Shown here piece after piece: positions 26,194-35,897 of a stretch of 64,000 nucleotides of DNA. The notes beneath the pieces were generated by a model. That model saw only the letters and a list, made by a program, of their open reading frames with translations. It did not search any database and was not told the DNA's origin. Every line of letters starts with the position of its first letter. Position 1 is the first letter of the stretch. A program made the position numbers and the translations under genes. The DNA lies in contig NZ_SGWE01000004.1 in the NCBI RefSeq assembly GCF_013337115.1, forward strand, positions 2,859,501 through 2,923,500, in the 5' to 3' direction. This DNA is from Deinococcus sp. JMULE3. GTDB lineage: Bacteria > Deinococcota > Deinococci > Deinococcales > Deinococcaceae.

Positions 26194-27128
26194 GTGGAAC
26201 CTCCCTCGCCGCCGCCATCTGTGCGGTGCAGGTGCGCGGCGATCCGTTGCGCGGCGCGCGGCGCGTCCGGCCCGGCGTACACGCCGCCGAACTCCTCGGC
26301 CAGTTCAGGCCGGGCGTTGACCAGCGCGCCGCCCACGAACAGCGGCACGCCCAGCCCGCCCAGGTCGCGCAGGTGCTCGCGGGTCGGCCCGAGCGCCCAG
26401 TCTCCGTTCAGGGCCAGCAGCACCGCCCGCGCGCCCTGTTGCCGCGTGAACACGGCCAGGTCTCCCAGCGGCACGTTCGCGCCCAGGTACGCGACCCGCA
26501 CGCCCCGGCGGCGTAGGGCCAGGGTCAGCATCATCAGGCCCAGTTCGTGCTCCTCGCCAGGCGCGCACGCCGCCACGACCAGCGGCCCGAAGCCCTCCTG
26601 CACGCCCGCCACGTCCATCAGGTGCGACAGGCGCGCCCGCAGGAACGCGCTGGCCTGATGCTCGTGCGCGACCGTGATCTCCCCGCGCTCCCAGCGCGAC
26701 CCGATGTCTAGCAGGGTGGGGGAGATCACCTGGGTCAGGACGTCCTCGACGGGCAGTTGCGAGTGCACCTGCCCCAGCAGGCTACCGGCCTGATCCATGT
26801 CCGACCCGATCAGCGCCAGCGTGAGCTGCCGGGACCACTCGGCGGCGTCACGCGCCTCGGGCTGCGCGGGCACGGTGTCCTGATCGCGCTGCGTGAGTTC
26901 CGCCGCGCGGCTGGCGGGCACCCCGGCGTTCAGGTGCGCCTGCATGCGCTGAATGGCGGCCACGTCGTTCGGGGAGTACAGGCGGTACCCGTTCGCGCTG
27001 CGCTCGGGGCGGGGGAAGCCGTAGCGGCGTTCCCACTGCCGCAGGGTCGTGGCGGGCACACCGGTCTGCGCCTCGACCTCGGAGGCGGTGAACATGGCAG
27101 TCAGCGACCGCCCGGCGGGAAGGTTCAT
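26190..27128 (-). CDS. CarH/LitR-type MerR regulator with adenosylcobalamin-binding domain
   Basis: 312 residues. A MerR-type helix-turn-helix ([20 protein letters not shown], residues about 16-35), a helical bundle with the Wx9EH motif (W146, E156, H157) and a Rossmann B12 domain with ExHxxG (E192-G197, lower axial His 194). This is the layout of CarH photoreceptors, which repress carotenoid genes in the dark. The residue after the motif Trp is Glu 147. It is divergent from a UbiA-desaturase pair across 107 bp. The start may instead be ATG 27095 (MFTASEV) or TTG 27131; none has a Shine-Dalgarno. Confidence 0.9.
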   Translation of the reverse strand: MNLPAGRSLTAMFTASEVEAQTGVPATTLRQWERRYGFPRPERSANGYRLYSPNDVAAIQRMQAHLNAGVPASRAAELTQRDQDTVPAQPEARDAAEWSRQLTLALIGSDMDQAGSLLGQVHSQLPVEDVLTQVISPTLLDIGSRWERGEITVAHEHQASAFLRARLSHLMDVAGVQEGFGPLVVAACAPGEEHELGLMMLTLALRRRGVRVAYLGANVPLGDLAVFTRQQGARAVLLALNGDWALGPTREHLRDLGGLGVPLFVGGALVNARPELAEEFGGVYAGPDAPRAAQRIAAHLHRTDGGGEGGST

Positions 27129-27235
27129 CAAACCCTATTCTGAGCGCCGCGTGACCGCAGGAACGTAACGATTCCGGCCAAACGCCGGGTCATCTGCCCA
27201 CCACCCCCAGCCGCTATGCTGCGGAGGTTGCCGTC

Positions 27236-28135
27236 ATGCCGACCGACCGCGCCGCCCCCACCCTGACGCCCGCCCGTTTTCCGCTGCGGCGCGCACTGGT
27301 CGTGTCCCGCCCGGCGCTGTGGGTGAACACCGTGGGCACCCTGGTGACCGGCGTGTGGCTCACGGGCCGCCTGTCCACCGTGGACGCCGGGGTGCTGGCC
27401 CTGCTGGCGTACCTGACCCTGCCGTTCAACCTGCTGATCTACGGCCTGAACGACCTGTGGGACCAGGAGGAGGACGCCCGCTCCTCCCGCAAGGGCGGCT
27501 GGCAGGGCGCGCGGCTTCAGGTGCAGGAGGCCGCGCCGCTGCTGCGTGCCACGCTGTGGTGGAATCTTCCCGCGCTGGCCGCGCTGAGCATCCTGCTGCC
27601 GCCCGCCGCCACGCTGCTGCTGCTGGCGTCCGCGCTGCTGTTCGCCGCGTACAGTCTGCCCCCGCTGCGCCTGAAAGCCCGCCCGTTCCTGGACGGCCTG
27701 AGCAACGTCGCGTACGCCCTGCCGCTGGCGCTGCCCGCCCTGGCCCTGGGCAGCCCGGTGCCGTGGTGGCCGCTGCTGGCCCTCATGAGCTACTCGGTCG
27801 GGAAGCACGCCTTCGACGCCGCGCAGGACATTCCCGCCGACCGCGCCGCCGGAACCCGCACGGTCGCCACCACCCTCGGCGCGCGCGGCACGGCCGCCTA
27901 CGCGTTGACGTGGTTCATCCTCGCCTCGGCGCTGCTGCTGCCCGCGTCGAAACTGACCGCGCTGGCCCTGCTCCTCACCTGCGGCGGCATGGCGCTGCGC
28001 CTCCTGCTGCGCCCCACCCCCGAACAGGCCGCGCGGCTGTACCCCCTGAGCATCGTCACTCCCTGGATCGTCGGCGCGGTCGCCGGGGTGCAGCTCGTGT
28101 ACCTGCTGGCGCGCGGCCAGTGGACCGGGTTCTGA
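27236..28135 (+). CDS. UbiA-family prenyltransferase, probably carotenoid-related
   Basis: 299 residues with eight or nine membrane helices and the two Asp-rich UbiA motifs: [10 protein letters not shown] near residue 79 and [13 protein letters not shown] near residue 197. Enzymes of this family transfer prenyl groups to aromatic rings or, in carotenoid clusters, elongate or hydrate lycopene ends. A GGAGG is 7 nt before the ATG; TATGCT at 27214 may be the -10. The divergent CarH-like gene and the adjacent desaturase point to light-controlled carotenoid synthesis, which is an inference. Confidence 0.85.
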   Translation: MPTDRAAPTLTPARFPLRRALVVSRPALWVNTVGTLVTGVWLTGRLSTVDAGVLALLAYLTLPFNLLIYGLNDLWDQEEDARSSRKGGWQGARLQVQEAAPLLRATLWWNLPALAALSILLPPAATLLLLASALLFAAYSLPPLRLKARPFLDGLSNVAYALPLALPALALGSPVPWWPLLALMSYSVGKHAFDAAQDIPADRAAGTRTVATTLGARGTAAYALTWFILASALLLPASKLTALALLLTCGGMALRLLLRPTPEQAARLYPLSIVTPWIVGAVAGVQLVYLLARGQWTGF

Positions 28136-28136
28136 C

Positions 28137-29501
28137 ATGACCCGCAGCGTCGGCACCCGAACAGTCGGCATTCTGGGCGGCGGGATCGCCGGACTGGCCC
28201 TCGCCGCCCGCCTCGCGCACCGGGGGCACGCAGTCACCGTGTACGACCGGGATCAGGCCGGTGGGAAGCTGCGCCGCCTCACCCTGGCGGGCGAGGTGGT
28301 GGACACCGGCCCCAGCCTGTTCACGTTCCCGCAGGTGTGGCGCGCGTACCTGCGCGGCCTGAACGAACCCGACCCCCTGAAGCTGCGCCCGCTGCCCGGC
28401 GGGCTGGGCTTGCACCACACGCCGCACGGCCCGGTGCCGCTCCCGGTGCCGCCGGGCCACCCTCTGCACCCGCACTGGCAGCGGTACCTGCGGGCCGCCG
28501 CGCCGCTTACCCCGTTCCTGGGCGTGCTGCTGACCACCCCACCGCGCCTGCGGGACCCGCTGTTCCGGCAGGCGGCCGCCGCGTTGCTGCGCGTGCAGGG
28601 CCCGCACCTGACCGCGCACGGCTGGCTGGCCGCGCAGAAGCTGCCGCCCGCGCTGACCCACGCGCTCGCCACGCACGCCCTGAACGCCGGACTGCCCCCC
28701 GGGGTCGCGCCGCCGCTGTACGCGCTGATCCCGGCACTGGTCGGCGCGGACGTGTTCCGCCCGGCGGACGGCATGGGGGCGCTGCTGGACGCCCTGCTGA
28801 CCTTCGGGCAGGCACGCGGCGTGCAGCAGCGCGAACACACCCCGGTCACGCGACTGGACGGGCAGACCCTTACCCTCGCGGGCGGCGAGACGGCGCGGCA
28901 CGACCTGATCGTCAGCGCCCTCGACCCGCACCGGCTGGCCGCGCTGCGGGGCCGTCCCACCCCCTTACCCGTCGCGCGGCGCACCGTCAGTGGCGTCGGC
29001 GTGTACGCCGTCCTGCCCCGCCCCGCCCCGCTGCCCGCCACGAGCGTCCTGCCGCCCACCCGCTTCGCGGCGTTCCACGCGCACGTCCGGCGCGGCGCGC
29101 TGCCCCCGGACACCCTCACCCTGGTGCACGCGCACGGGCGGCAGCTGAGCGTCCTGCTCGCCACGCCCGCCACCGGCGAGGCCCTGACCCTGGACCACCC
29201 CTGGGTGCAGGCACAACTGCGCCGGACCGAGGCGACTCTGCAAGTCCCCGACCTGCTGCGGGACGCTCTGGACGTCGCCACGCTCGCCCCCGACCACTAC
29301 GCACAGGGCGGGCACCCCGGCGGCGCCCTGTACGGCCCGGGCCTCCCCGCGTGGCGCGGCGGCCCATTGCACCCCCAGCCGTACCGCCTGAGCACCGGCC
29401 TGTGGCAGGTCGGCACCGGCGTCCACCCCGGCGGCGGCCTCCCCGCCATCCTGGGCGGCGTGCAGATCGTCGACCGACTGCTGCAGGAGGCGGGCTGGTA
29501 G
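28137..29501 (+). CDS. FAD-dependent carotenoid desaturase-like oxidoreductase (CrtI/CrtD type)
   Basis: 454 residues starting 1 bp after the UbiA gene stop. N-terminal dinucleotide fold [20 protein letters not shown], the second CrtI motif [19 protein letters not shown] near residue 42, and the C-terminal carotenoid-desaturase signature [16 protein letters not shown] near residue 425. CrtI-, CrtD- and CrtN-type enzymes share these; Deinococcus uses a CrtD-type 3',4'-desaturase for deinoxanthin, which is the best guess here but cannot be separated from other desaturases by eye. Confidence 0.85.
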   Translation: MTRSVGTRTVGILGGGIAGLALAARLAHRGHAVTVYDRDQAGGKLRRLTLAGEVVDTGPSLFTFPQVWRAYLRGLNEPDPLKLRPLPGGLGLHHTPHGPVPLPVPPGHPLHPHWQRYLRAAAPLTPFLGVLLTTPPRLRDPLFRQAAAALLRVQGPHLTAHGWLAAQKLPPALTHALATHALNAGLPPGVAPPLYALIPALVGADVFRPADGMGALLDALLTFGQARGVQQREHTPVTRLDGQTLTLAGGETARHDLIVSALDPHRLAALRGRPTPLPVARRTVSGVGVYAVLPRPAPLPATSVLPPTRFAAFHAHVRRGALPPDTLTLVHAHGRQLSVLLATPATGEALTLDHPWVQAQLRRTEATLQVPDLLRDALDVATLAPDHYAQGGHPGGALYGPGLPAWRGGPLHPQPYRLSTGLWQVGTGVHPGGGLPAILGGVQIVDRLLQEAGW

Positions 29502-29504
29502 AGG

Positions 29505-29927
29505 TCAGGGCACCCGCAGCGTCGCGGTGTTCGACACGAGGGTCACCCGCGTGCCGCCGTCCTGCGCCTGAATGTGCGCGGTCATGAGGTACGTCCCGGC
29601 GGGCAGCCGCGCGGCGCGGACGGGGGAGAGGTCGAGGGTGAACGCCCCCCACGCGCCCCGCGCGGTGTTCACGCCCAGGCCCACCTCGGCGCAAAGGGTC
29701 CCGCGATTCGGATACCCGAGGAGGGCGCGGCCCTGCCGGTCGAAGACGGTGTACCTGACCTGACACAGCCCGGTCATGAGCGAGCGGCCCGGCGAATCCA
29801 GGCCCTTCACGCGCAGGCTGACGCGGGGCTGCGTGGCGCTCAGGGTGCCCGGCAGGAACAGGTGCGCGGGCGCAGAAGCTGTCGTGCCGGACAGCAGCAT
29901 GGGGAACAGCAGGGCTGCTCAGCGCAT
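29505..29927 (-). pseudogene. Secreted beta-protein gene interrupted by an in-frame TGA at codon 3
   Basis: The minus strand has TAGTCT (29939-29934), 6 nt, then ATG 29927 and codons Met-Arg-TGA followed in the same frame by AALLFPMLLSGTTASA, a good signal peptide, and about 125 residues of beta-rich sequence with one Cys pair (GLCQVRY, TLCAEVG). A TGG to TGA change at codon 3 explains this. Expression could still occur from the in-frame ATG 29900, which keeps part of the signal peptide, or by sequence error. Function unknown. Confidence 0.65.
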
Positions 29928-29947
29928 GGGCTCAGACTAATGAAAGT

Positions 29948-29971
29948 CACCCCCTCCGTGTGGAAGGGGTG
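29948..29971 (-). terminator. Terminator of the subtilisin-like protease gene
   Basis: Minus strand CACCCCTTCC and GGAGGGGGTG pair with one mismatch around ACAC, followed by ACTTTCATT. Confidence 0.55.
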
Positions 29972-29988
29972 CCGGGTGCAGGTGACGG

Positions 29989-31713
29989 TTACTGGCCGGT
30001 GATGGCTTTCAGGGGGTCGACCAGACCGAAACCGAAGTTGTTGTCCTTCCCGGCGGTGCCGAGGTCCTTGGCGGTGCTGGTCAGCAGGCTGAGCAGTTGG
30101 GTGTTCGTCAGGGTGGGCTTGGCGGCCCAGACGACCGCGGCGGCGGCGCTGACGTGGGGGGTGGCCATGCTGGTGCCGTTGTAGGACTCGTAGTCGGCGC
30201 TGGTGACGGCGGCGGTGCCGGTGGTGGGCAGCTTGGTCAGCAGGGCCTGGCCATCCGCCTGGAGGATGCCGACGACGGGCACGGTGTAGGTGTTGGTGAG
30301 GGTCATGCCCAGGGCACCCGCGGCGTTGTTGTAGATCATGACGGCCTTGGCGCCGCTGGCGACGGCGTTGGCGGTCTTCTCCTCGAAGGAGCAGGTGCCG
30401 CGGGCGATCAGGGCGATGTTGCCGGCCAGGGCGGCGTTGCGGGTCGTGGTGCCGCAGAACTCGTTGTTGGTGCCGCCCGCCGCGACGATGTTCCCGGTGA
30501 AGCTGCCCTTGCCGGTCAGGTCGGCGGCCTTCACCTCGGGGAAGCTCACGCCGCCGCCGGAGGCGAGCGCCTGGCTGCCCTGGCCCAGGGGCACGGTGCT
30601 GATGACGTCCACGCCGGGGCCGACCAGATCCACCTGCGTGCCGAAGTTGCTGAAGTCCGCCTTGGCGAGGTTGCTGTCCACCGCGCCGATGCCGACCACT
30701 TCGGTGTACGCGGCGGGGTAGGAGACGGCAGCGCCGTCATTGCCGGTCGCGGCGATGGTCATGGCGCCCTTCTGCCACACGCTGGTGTAGGCGCGCTGCT
30801 CGGTGCGGCTCTTGCTGCCGCCGCCCAGGGAGAGGCTGATGACGACCTTGTCCTCCGTGCCGCCCTGGCTCTTGAGCTGCGCGGCGCACCAGTTCACGCC
30901 GTTGATGATGCCGCTGCTGCTGCCGGACCCGGTGTCCCCCAGCACGCGGGCCATGTACAGGTTCACGCCCGTTGCCACGCCCACGACGCCATTCGCGTCC
31001 ATGCCGCTCAGGGTACCGCTGGCGCCGGTGCCCGCGCCCAGCTGGGCGAAGATCGTGCCGGACACGTGCGTGCCGTGGTGGGACACGTCGTTCAGGGCGT
31101 AGGGATCGTTGCGGTTGGCTTCGGTGGTGACGAAGTTCTTGAAGCCCTTGAGTTTCCGCGCGAATTCGGGGTGGTTGCCGTCGATGCCGGTGTCGCCGAC
31201 GCACACGGCGACGCCGGTGCCGGTGTAGCCACTGGCGCGGAGGTTCTGGACGCGCAGGGCGTTGTCACCCCAGGTGAACTCGCCGCTGGGGGCGTACAGC
31301 GCCTGCGCGGTGAGACCCTGGGCGCTCAGGCCCGCGCTGACCTTGCGGTCGGTGACGCCGCTCCTGAAGCCCTGCGCGGTGCGGACGTAGTCGGGTTCGA
31401 CGTACTCGACGCTGGGGTTGGCGCGCAGTTTGGCCAGCGCGGCGGCGTCGAGTTTCACGGCGGCGGCGCTGATGTCCACCCACTGGCTGGTCATGATCCC
31501 GCCCGCGGCGGCGATGGCCTGGGCCTGCACGGCGGCCTGTTCCGTCACGCTCTGGCTGCTGAGGTTGCCCTGCTTGAAGCCCACCAGGTACGCGCCGGCG
31601 ACGGCGTCAGCGGGGGCGCTGGCCTCGGGGGCGACGGGGGTGACCGTCTGCTGACTGCAGGCGGCGAGGCTCAGGGCGAGGGTGGCGGCCAGGATGGAAC
31701 GGGTGTGCTTCAT
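29989..31713 (-). CDS. Subtilisin-like serine protease (S8), lipoprotein, with PA insertion
   Basis: 574 residues. Signal peptide with lipobox LAAC (Cys near 20), a propeptide of the inhibitor I9 kind (AYLVGFKQGN to VEYVEPDYVRT), then the catalytic triad: Asp in VGDTGIDGNHPEF near 172, His in SHHGTHVSG near 212, Ser in NGTSMATPH near 515. A protease-associated insertion (FCGTTTRNAAL to AVMIYNNAAG, about 420-480) lies before the Ser. Deinococci secrete many such proteases. Probably envelope-anchored and used for nutrient release. GGAG precedes the ATG; a start at 31869 is rejected as it precedes the signal peptide. Confidence 0.93.
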   Translation of the reverse strand: MKHTRSILAATLALSLAACSQQTVTPVAPEASAPADAVAGAYLVGFKQGNLSSQSVTEQAAVQAQAIAAAGGIMTSQWVDISAAAVKLDAAALAKLRANPSVEYVEPDYVRTAQGFRSGVTDRKVSAGLSAQGLTAQALYAPSGEFTWGDNALRVQNLRASGYTGTGVAVCVGDTGIDGNHPEFARKLKGFKNFVTTEANRNDPYALNDVSHHGTHVSGTIFAQLGAGTGASGTLSGMDANGVVGVATGVNLYMARVLGDTGSGSSSGIINGVNWCAAQLKSQGGTEDKVVISLSLGGGSKSRTEQRAYTSVWQKGAMTIAATGNDGAAVSYPAAYTEVVGIGAVDSNLAKADFSNFGTQVDLVGPGVDVISTVPLGQGSQALASGGGVSFPEVKAADLTGKGSFTGNIVAAGGTNNEFCGTTTRNAALAGNIALIARGTCSFEEKTANAVASGAKAVMIYNNAAGALGMTLTNTYTVPVVGILQADGQALLTKLPTTGTAAVTSADYESYNGTSMATPHVSAAAAVVWAAKPTLTNTQLLSLLTSTAKDLGTAGKDNNFGFGLVDPLKAITGQ

Positions 31714-32142
31714 GAGGTCTCCAGGTGTGACGGAAGGCGGCCTTCCGGCACGGTGCCGAAATGATGTAGAGGAGGGTGCTGGCGCTGCCGGGGCGGCGTC
31801 AGGGCGGGCAGTGAGCTTCGCTCGGTGTGATGAAGTTGAGGGGGATGTTAGTGCGCGGCCAGATCGCAATCACCGTCATGTCTAGGTTGCTCTGATCCTG
31901 GTCCAGAAAGATGGAAAAGCAATGTCTAGATCGCTGATTCCGCGTTGTTTTGACCTGTGCTTCGGGCAGATGTGGCAACGGTCACTTGGATTTCCCTGTA
32001 CAGTATCTGTTCTCATCACTGGGTCAGTTGGGCATCAGATAGTGGCGTTTGAAAATCTGCGCTCATATATTGATTGCATTTGCAAGTGACCCCGATGTTC
32101 CGAAGCATGACCGCCAATGCATCTGCTTGCGCGTCAACGCAG
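31714..32142. other. Non-coding, relatively AT-rich region upstream of the protease gene
   Basis: About 430 bp without a supported gene; base composition is lower in GC than any neighbour. It holds two direct copies of ATGTCTAG 44 bp apart (31878 and 31922) and an AT-rich patch (CATATATTGATTGCATTTGC near 32064). It probably contains the protease promoter and activator sites on the minus strand, but no -35/-10 pair is convincing. It may also hide an unrecognised RNA. Confidence 0.5.
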
Positions 32143-32173
32143 AAAAAAGCCCCGGAATCGAATCCGGGGCTTC
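32143..32173 (-). terminator. Intrinsic terminator of the proline catabolic operon
   Basis: Minus strand AGCCCCGGA and TCCGGGGCT flank a 6-nt loop, followed by TTTTT. Perfect 9-bp stem. Confidence 0.85.
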
Positions 32174-32200
32174 TGGTGCACAGCTGTACGGGTCCTGCCT

Positions 32201-33772
32201 TTACCAGCGTTCCGTCACGGTCTTCAGTTGCATGAAGTTCGCCAGGTAGTCCGGGCCGCCCGCCTTGCTGTCCGTGCCGCTCATGTTGTACCCGCCGAAC
32301 GGTTGCACACCTACGATCGCCCCGGTGATCTTGCGGTTGAAGTACAGGTTCCCCACCTCGAACTCCGCGCGGGCCTGCTCCAGACGCTCCCGGCTGGCGC
32401 TGCACACGCCGCCCGTCAGGCCGTACTCGGTGCTGTTCGCGATATCCAGCGCGTCCTGCCAGTCCCGCGCGCGGATGACCGACACGACCGGCCCGAAGAT
32501 CTCCTCCTGCGCCAGACGCGACTCGCGCTTCACGTCACCCACGATGGTCGGCTGCACGTAGTACCCCTGCTTCCCGTTCGCCTCGCCGGTCGCCGCGCCG
32601 CCCAGCAGCACCTTGCCCTCCTGCGGGGCAAGTTCCAGGTAGCCCTTGATCTTGTCGAAGCTCATCTGGTTCACGACCGCCGTGACGTTCGCGTTCTCCT
32701 CACCCGTCCCGACCTTCAGGGCACCCGCGCGCTCCACGAAGGCGTTCACCACCTCGTCGTACACGCTGTCCACGACGATCAGGCGGCTCATGGCGCTGCA
32801 CTTCTGACCGTTGAACCCGAACGCACCCTGCACCGCCGCCGTCACCGCCACGTCCAGATCGGCCGTCTCGTCCACGATCATGCCGTCCTTGCCGCCCAGC
32901 TCCATGATCACGCGCTTGATCCACTTCTGGCCGGGCTGCACCTTCGCCGCCACCTCGTTGATGTGCAGGCCCACCGCGCGGCTCCCCGTGAACGTGATGA
33001 AGCGCGTCTTCGCGTGCGTCGTCAGGTACTCCCCGATCTCCTTACCCACACCCGGCAGGAACTGCAGCACCCCGGCGGGCAGCCCGGCCTCCAGCATGAT
33101 GTCCACCATGAACCCCGCGATCAACCCCGCGTCCTCGGCGGGCTTCACGATCACGCAGTTCCCCACCACGATCGGCGCGGCCGCCATCCCGATGAAGATC
33201 GCGCACGGGAAGTTCCACGGGCTGATGCTCACGCCCACGCCCAGCGGGATGCTCATCAGGCCGTTCTCCTCACCCTCGAACCACGTCGTCTCGCTGCTCC
33301 CGAAACCCGAGTACTTCATGGCGCTGCGTGCGTAGTACTCCAGGAAATCGATCGCTTCCGCCACCTCCACGTCAGCCTCGGCGTAGTTCTTCCCGACCTC
33401 GATGCTCATCAGCGCGCAGGCCTCCAGGCGGCGACGCTTCAGGATCGCGGCGGCCTTCAACAGCACGCGCGCGCGGGCGTCCATGTCCCATTTCTTCCAG
33501 CTCTCGAACGCCGCCCACGCGCCCTGCAGGGCACGCTCGGCATCCTCGATCGTCGCCTTCGCGGTCGTGCCCACCACTTCAGTCGTGTCGCAGGGGTTCA
33601 GGCTGGTCAGCTTCTCCGCCGTGTCCACCCGCTCACCGTTGATGACCATCGGGTAGTGCTTCCCGACCAATTCCGCGCGAACCTTCTTCAGCGCGTCCTG
33701 GTAGGCCTTGACGTTCTCTTCCTTCGTGAAATCGATGAAGCTCTGCGGGCGGTACTCCTGAACTTTGATCAT
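32201..33772 (-). CDS. pruA: 1-pyrroline-5-carboxylate dehydrogenase
   Basis: 523 residues of the aldehyde dehydrogenase superfamily. Oxidises glutamate semialdehyde/P5C to glutamate with NAD. Motifs: [12 protein letters not shown] near residue 182, catalytic Glu in [13 protein letters not shown] near residue 300, catalytic Cys in [11 protein letters not shown] near residue 322, and [10 protein letters not shown] near residue 420. The start at ATG 33772 has GGAGA upstream; a longer frame to 34564 is antisense-free shadow. It follows the proline dehydrogenase gene by 71 bp in a GntR-controlled operon. Confidence 0.96.
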   Translation of the reverse strand: MIKVQEYRPQSFIDFTKEENVKAYQDALKKVRAELVGKHYPMVINGERVDTAEKLTSLNPCDTTEVVGTTAKATIEDAERALQGAWAAFESWKKWDMDARARVLLKAAAILKRRRLEACALMSIEVGKNYAEADVEVAEAIDFLEYYARSAMKYSGFGSSETTWFEGEENGLMSIPLGVGVSISPWNFPCAIFIGMAAAPIVVGNCVIVKPAEDAGLIAGFMVDIMLEAGLPAGVLQFLPGVGKEIGEYLTTHAKTRFITFTGSRAVGLHINEVAAKVQPGQKWIKRVIMELGGKDGMIVDETADLDVAVTAAVQGAFGFNGQKCSAMSRLIVVDSVYDEVVNAFVERAGALKVGTGEENANVTAVVNQMSFDKIKGYLELAPQEGKVLLGGAATGEANGKQGYYVQPTIVGDVKRESRLAQEEIFGPVVSVIRARDWQDALDIANSTEYGLTGGVCSASRERLEQARAEFEVGNLYFNRKITGAIVGVQPFGGYNMSGTDSKAGGPDYLANFMQLKTVTERW

Positions 33773-33843
33773 GGGGTCTCCTGATTCGTGTGGTCTGCTC
33801 TGGACTGGGTTGAAAGGCGGACGGGCCGAAGGGACAGGGAGGG

Positions 33844-34776
33844 TCAGCCTTTGAGCATGCCGCGCAGCACGAACATGGCGTTGCGGGGCGTTTCGGCGAT
33901 GCGGCGGCTGAAGTAGGGGTACCAGTCGCGGCCGTAGGGGATGTACGCGCGGACGCGGTATCCGGCGGCGGCGAGGTTGCGTTGCAGGTCGCGGCGGATG
34001 CCGTACAGCATCTGGAATTCGAAGGCGTCCTTGCTGACGCCGTGCGCGAGGGCGTACATCTGCACGTCGTGGATGATGCTTTCGTCGTGCGTGGCGACGT
34101 TCACGTAGTTCCCGGCCTGCATGTGGGCGTACACGAGGCGGCGGTACGCGGCGTCCACGTCGGCTTTTTGCGGGTACGCGACCGTTTCGGGTTCCAGGTA
34201 AGCGCCCTTCACGATGCGGAGGTTGGGGCTCAGGTCGTCCAGGCTGGCGCGGTCCTTCTCGGTGCGGTAGAGGTAGCTCTGGAGGACGGTGCCGACGTGC
34301 TGCCCGCCGAATTCGCCGACGAGGGTGCGGAACTGCGCGAGGGTCTGGTCGACGCGGGGGTGGTCTTCCATGTCGAGGCACACGAACCCGCCGTATTCCT
34401 TGGCGCGGCGGATGATGCGGCGGGCGTTCGTGAGACCCAGGTCCTCGCCATCCACGTTTTTGCCCTGGCCGACGCTGGACAGCTTGATGCTGACGTAGGG
34501 CGTGATGCCGTCGGCGTGCGCGGCGTCGAGCATGGTGATGACGTTGTCGGCGAACTGCGTGCACTGCGCGGGGCTCTCGATGAATTCGCCCAGCAGGTCG
34601 AGGTTCGCCATGATGCCGTCTTTTTTCAGGTCGTGGACGGCCTGGATGGCGGTCTGGGGGGTTTCCCCGGCGACGAAACGCTGGGCCATGCCCCAGCCGC
34701 GGGCGCGGACGGCGTTCTCGACGGTTTTCTGTCCGGCGACGGTCAGGACGGCTTTGCGGTACAGCTGGTCGATCAT
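33844..34776 (-). CDS. Proline dehydrogenase (monofunctional, FAD)
   Basis: 310 residues with the PutA beta/alpha barrel: [10 protein letters not shown] near residue 97, [14 protein letters not shown] near 135, [17 protein letters not shown] near 185 and the C-terminal substrate Arg motif [13 protein letters not shown] followed by [19 protein letters not shown] near 260-290. Length equals the Thermus/Deinococcus stand-alone enzyme. Oxidises proline to P5C, passing electrons to the quinone pool. Overlaps the GntR gene by ATGA. Confidence 0.96.
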   Translation of the reverse strand: MIDQLYRKAVLTVAGQKTVENAVRARGWGMAQRFVAGETPQTAIQAVHDLKKDGIMANLDLLGEFIESPAQCTQFADNVITMLDAAHADGITPYVSIKLSSVGQGKNVDGEDLGLTNARRIIRRAKEYGGFVCLDMEDHPRVDQTLAQFRTLVGEFGGQHVGTVLQSYLYRTEKDRASLDDLSPNLRIVKGAYLEPETVAYPQKADVDAAYRRLVYAHMQAGNYVNVATHDESIIHDVQMYALAHGVSKDAFEFQMLYGIRRDLQRNLAAAGYRVRAYIPYGRDWYPYFSRRIAETPRNAMFVLRGMLKG

Positions 34777-35432
34777 GGGGTGCTCCTGGGGTGAAGGTCG
34801 TTCAGGACGAGGGCGGCGAAGGTGCGGACGTGCGTGCGGGCGGCGTCCCGCGCGGCGTCGTGGTCACGGGCGAGAATGGCGTCCAGCAGGGCGGCGTGCT
34901 GCGCGTCGGTCTGCGGGTGGGCGTTGTACGTGCGGGTCTGGTGCTTGATCAGTGCGACGCGCTGTTCGAGGTCGCGGTTCAGGTCGCTCAGGGCGGCGTT
35001 GTGCGCGGCGTGCGTGATGGCGCGGTGGAACGCGAGGTCCAGGCGGGTCTGGGCGCGGTAGTCGCTGCCGGGCGCGGCGTGCAGGTCATTCAGGGCGGCG
35101 CGCAGGGCGGCGGCGTCGGCGGTGGTGTGGTGCTGCGCGGCCAGCGCGGCGGCCAGTCCGTCGAGTTCCTCGCGGACGACGTAGGTGTCGCGGGCCTCTG
35201 CGGCGCTGAGGGTGCGGACGCGCACGCCCTTGTTCGCCTCGGCGACGAGCAGGCCGTCCTGCGTGAGGCGCATCAGGGCCTCGCGGATGGGGGTGCGGGA
35301 CACGCCGAGCTGCGCGCCGAGTTCCACCTCGCCCAGGCGTTCGCCGGGGGCGAGGTCGCCGTCCAGCACGGCGCGGCGCAGGTGTTCGTACACGCCGTCG
35401 CGGACCAGGGTGGGGCGCTCGAAGGAGGTCAT
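34773..35432 (-). CDS. GntR-family (FadR/VanR-type) repressor of the proline operon
   Basis: 219 residues: winged helix ([24 protein letters not shown], about residues 32-55) and an all-helical FCD ligand-binding domain with Asp/His metal ligands ([15 protein letters not shown]). First gene of the operon with proline dehydrogenase and P5C dehydrogenase. ATG 35432 lies 7 nt after TACAAT, so its message is leaderless, and that box is inside the palindrome ATTGTATACAAT, a typical GntR operator. Autoregulation relieved by proline or a derivative is inferred. Confidence 0.9.
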   Translation of the reverse strand: MTSFERPTLVRDGVYEHLRRAVLDGDLAPGERLGEVELGAQLGVSRTPIREALMRLTQDGLLVAEANKGVRVRTLSAAEARDTYVVREELDGLAAALAAQHHTTADAAALRAALNDLHAAPGSDYRAQTRLDLAFHRAITHAAHNAALSDLNRDLEQRVALIKHQTRTYNAHPQTDAQHAALLDAILARDHDAARDAARTHVRTFAALVLNDLHPRSTP

Positions 35433-35439
35433 CGTGGAT

Positions 35440-35451
35440 ATTGTATACAAT
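35440..35451. promoter_or_regulatory. GntR operator overlapping the -10 box of a leaderless promoter
   Basis: ATTGTATACAAT is a perfect 12-bp palindrome. The minus-strand -10 TACAAT is its right half and is followed by 7 nt then the gntR ATG. Confidence 0.75.
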
Positions 35452-35870
35452 CCTGGCCTTCTGACCAGTCCCCCCGGTCAGCCGGAACCCCGAGCCGTCC
35501 GGGCAGGGCACACTGTGCAGGCACGATGGGCACACCCAGTCGTCAGGTGAGAGCCGGTCCGCCAGCACGCGGCGCCGGTTCAGCCTCCACCGGTGCCGCG
35601 CCGCCGCGACGCCCGCCGCCCACAGGAACCCCAGGCCACCGACGGTCAGAACCAGCAGCTGCCCACGGCTCCCGCCCAGCACGGTCAGCAGCAGCGGCAC
35701 CTGCGTCACGAGCAGCAGCGTCAGGCCCAGGCCCACCAGCGGAACGGGGACCAGCCAGCGCGAATCCAGGGTCTGTCCTGTGATGCGCGGTAAGTGTTCC
35801 AGCGCAGCAGGCGGTGTCGGCAGCGGGGGCAGTCGATCCAGGCCGAATCCAAGTGGGGGAGGCGTCGCAT
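35451..35870 (-). pseudogene. Frameshifted gene: zinc-ribbon membrane protein fragments
   Basis: Frame 1 from ATG 35870 encodes 49 residues with a CPRCRHR zinc-knuckle-like motif (WIDCPRCRHRLLRWNTYR) and stops at 35721. A second frame over 35736-35500 continues with two membrane helices (LGLTLLLVTQVPLLLTVLGG; LLVLTVGGLGFLWAAGVAAA), a basic loop and a CPSCLHSVPC motif. Joining both gives a plausible small protein with Cys motifs on each side of two helices. The 3' end is unclear because the second frame runs into gntR without a stop, so the boundary is approximate. Could be a sequencing error. Confidence 0.4.
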
Positions 35871-35897
35871 TGCACCGCTCTACGGTGGTCCGTCCGC

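Noticed and set aside
32016..32405. Small minus-strand frame downstream of pruA
   Set aside because: It overlaps the end of pruA in another frame and runs through its terminator; no recognisable domain.
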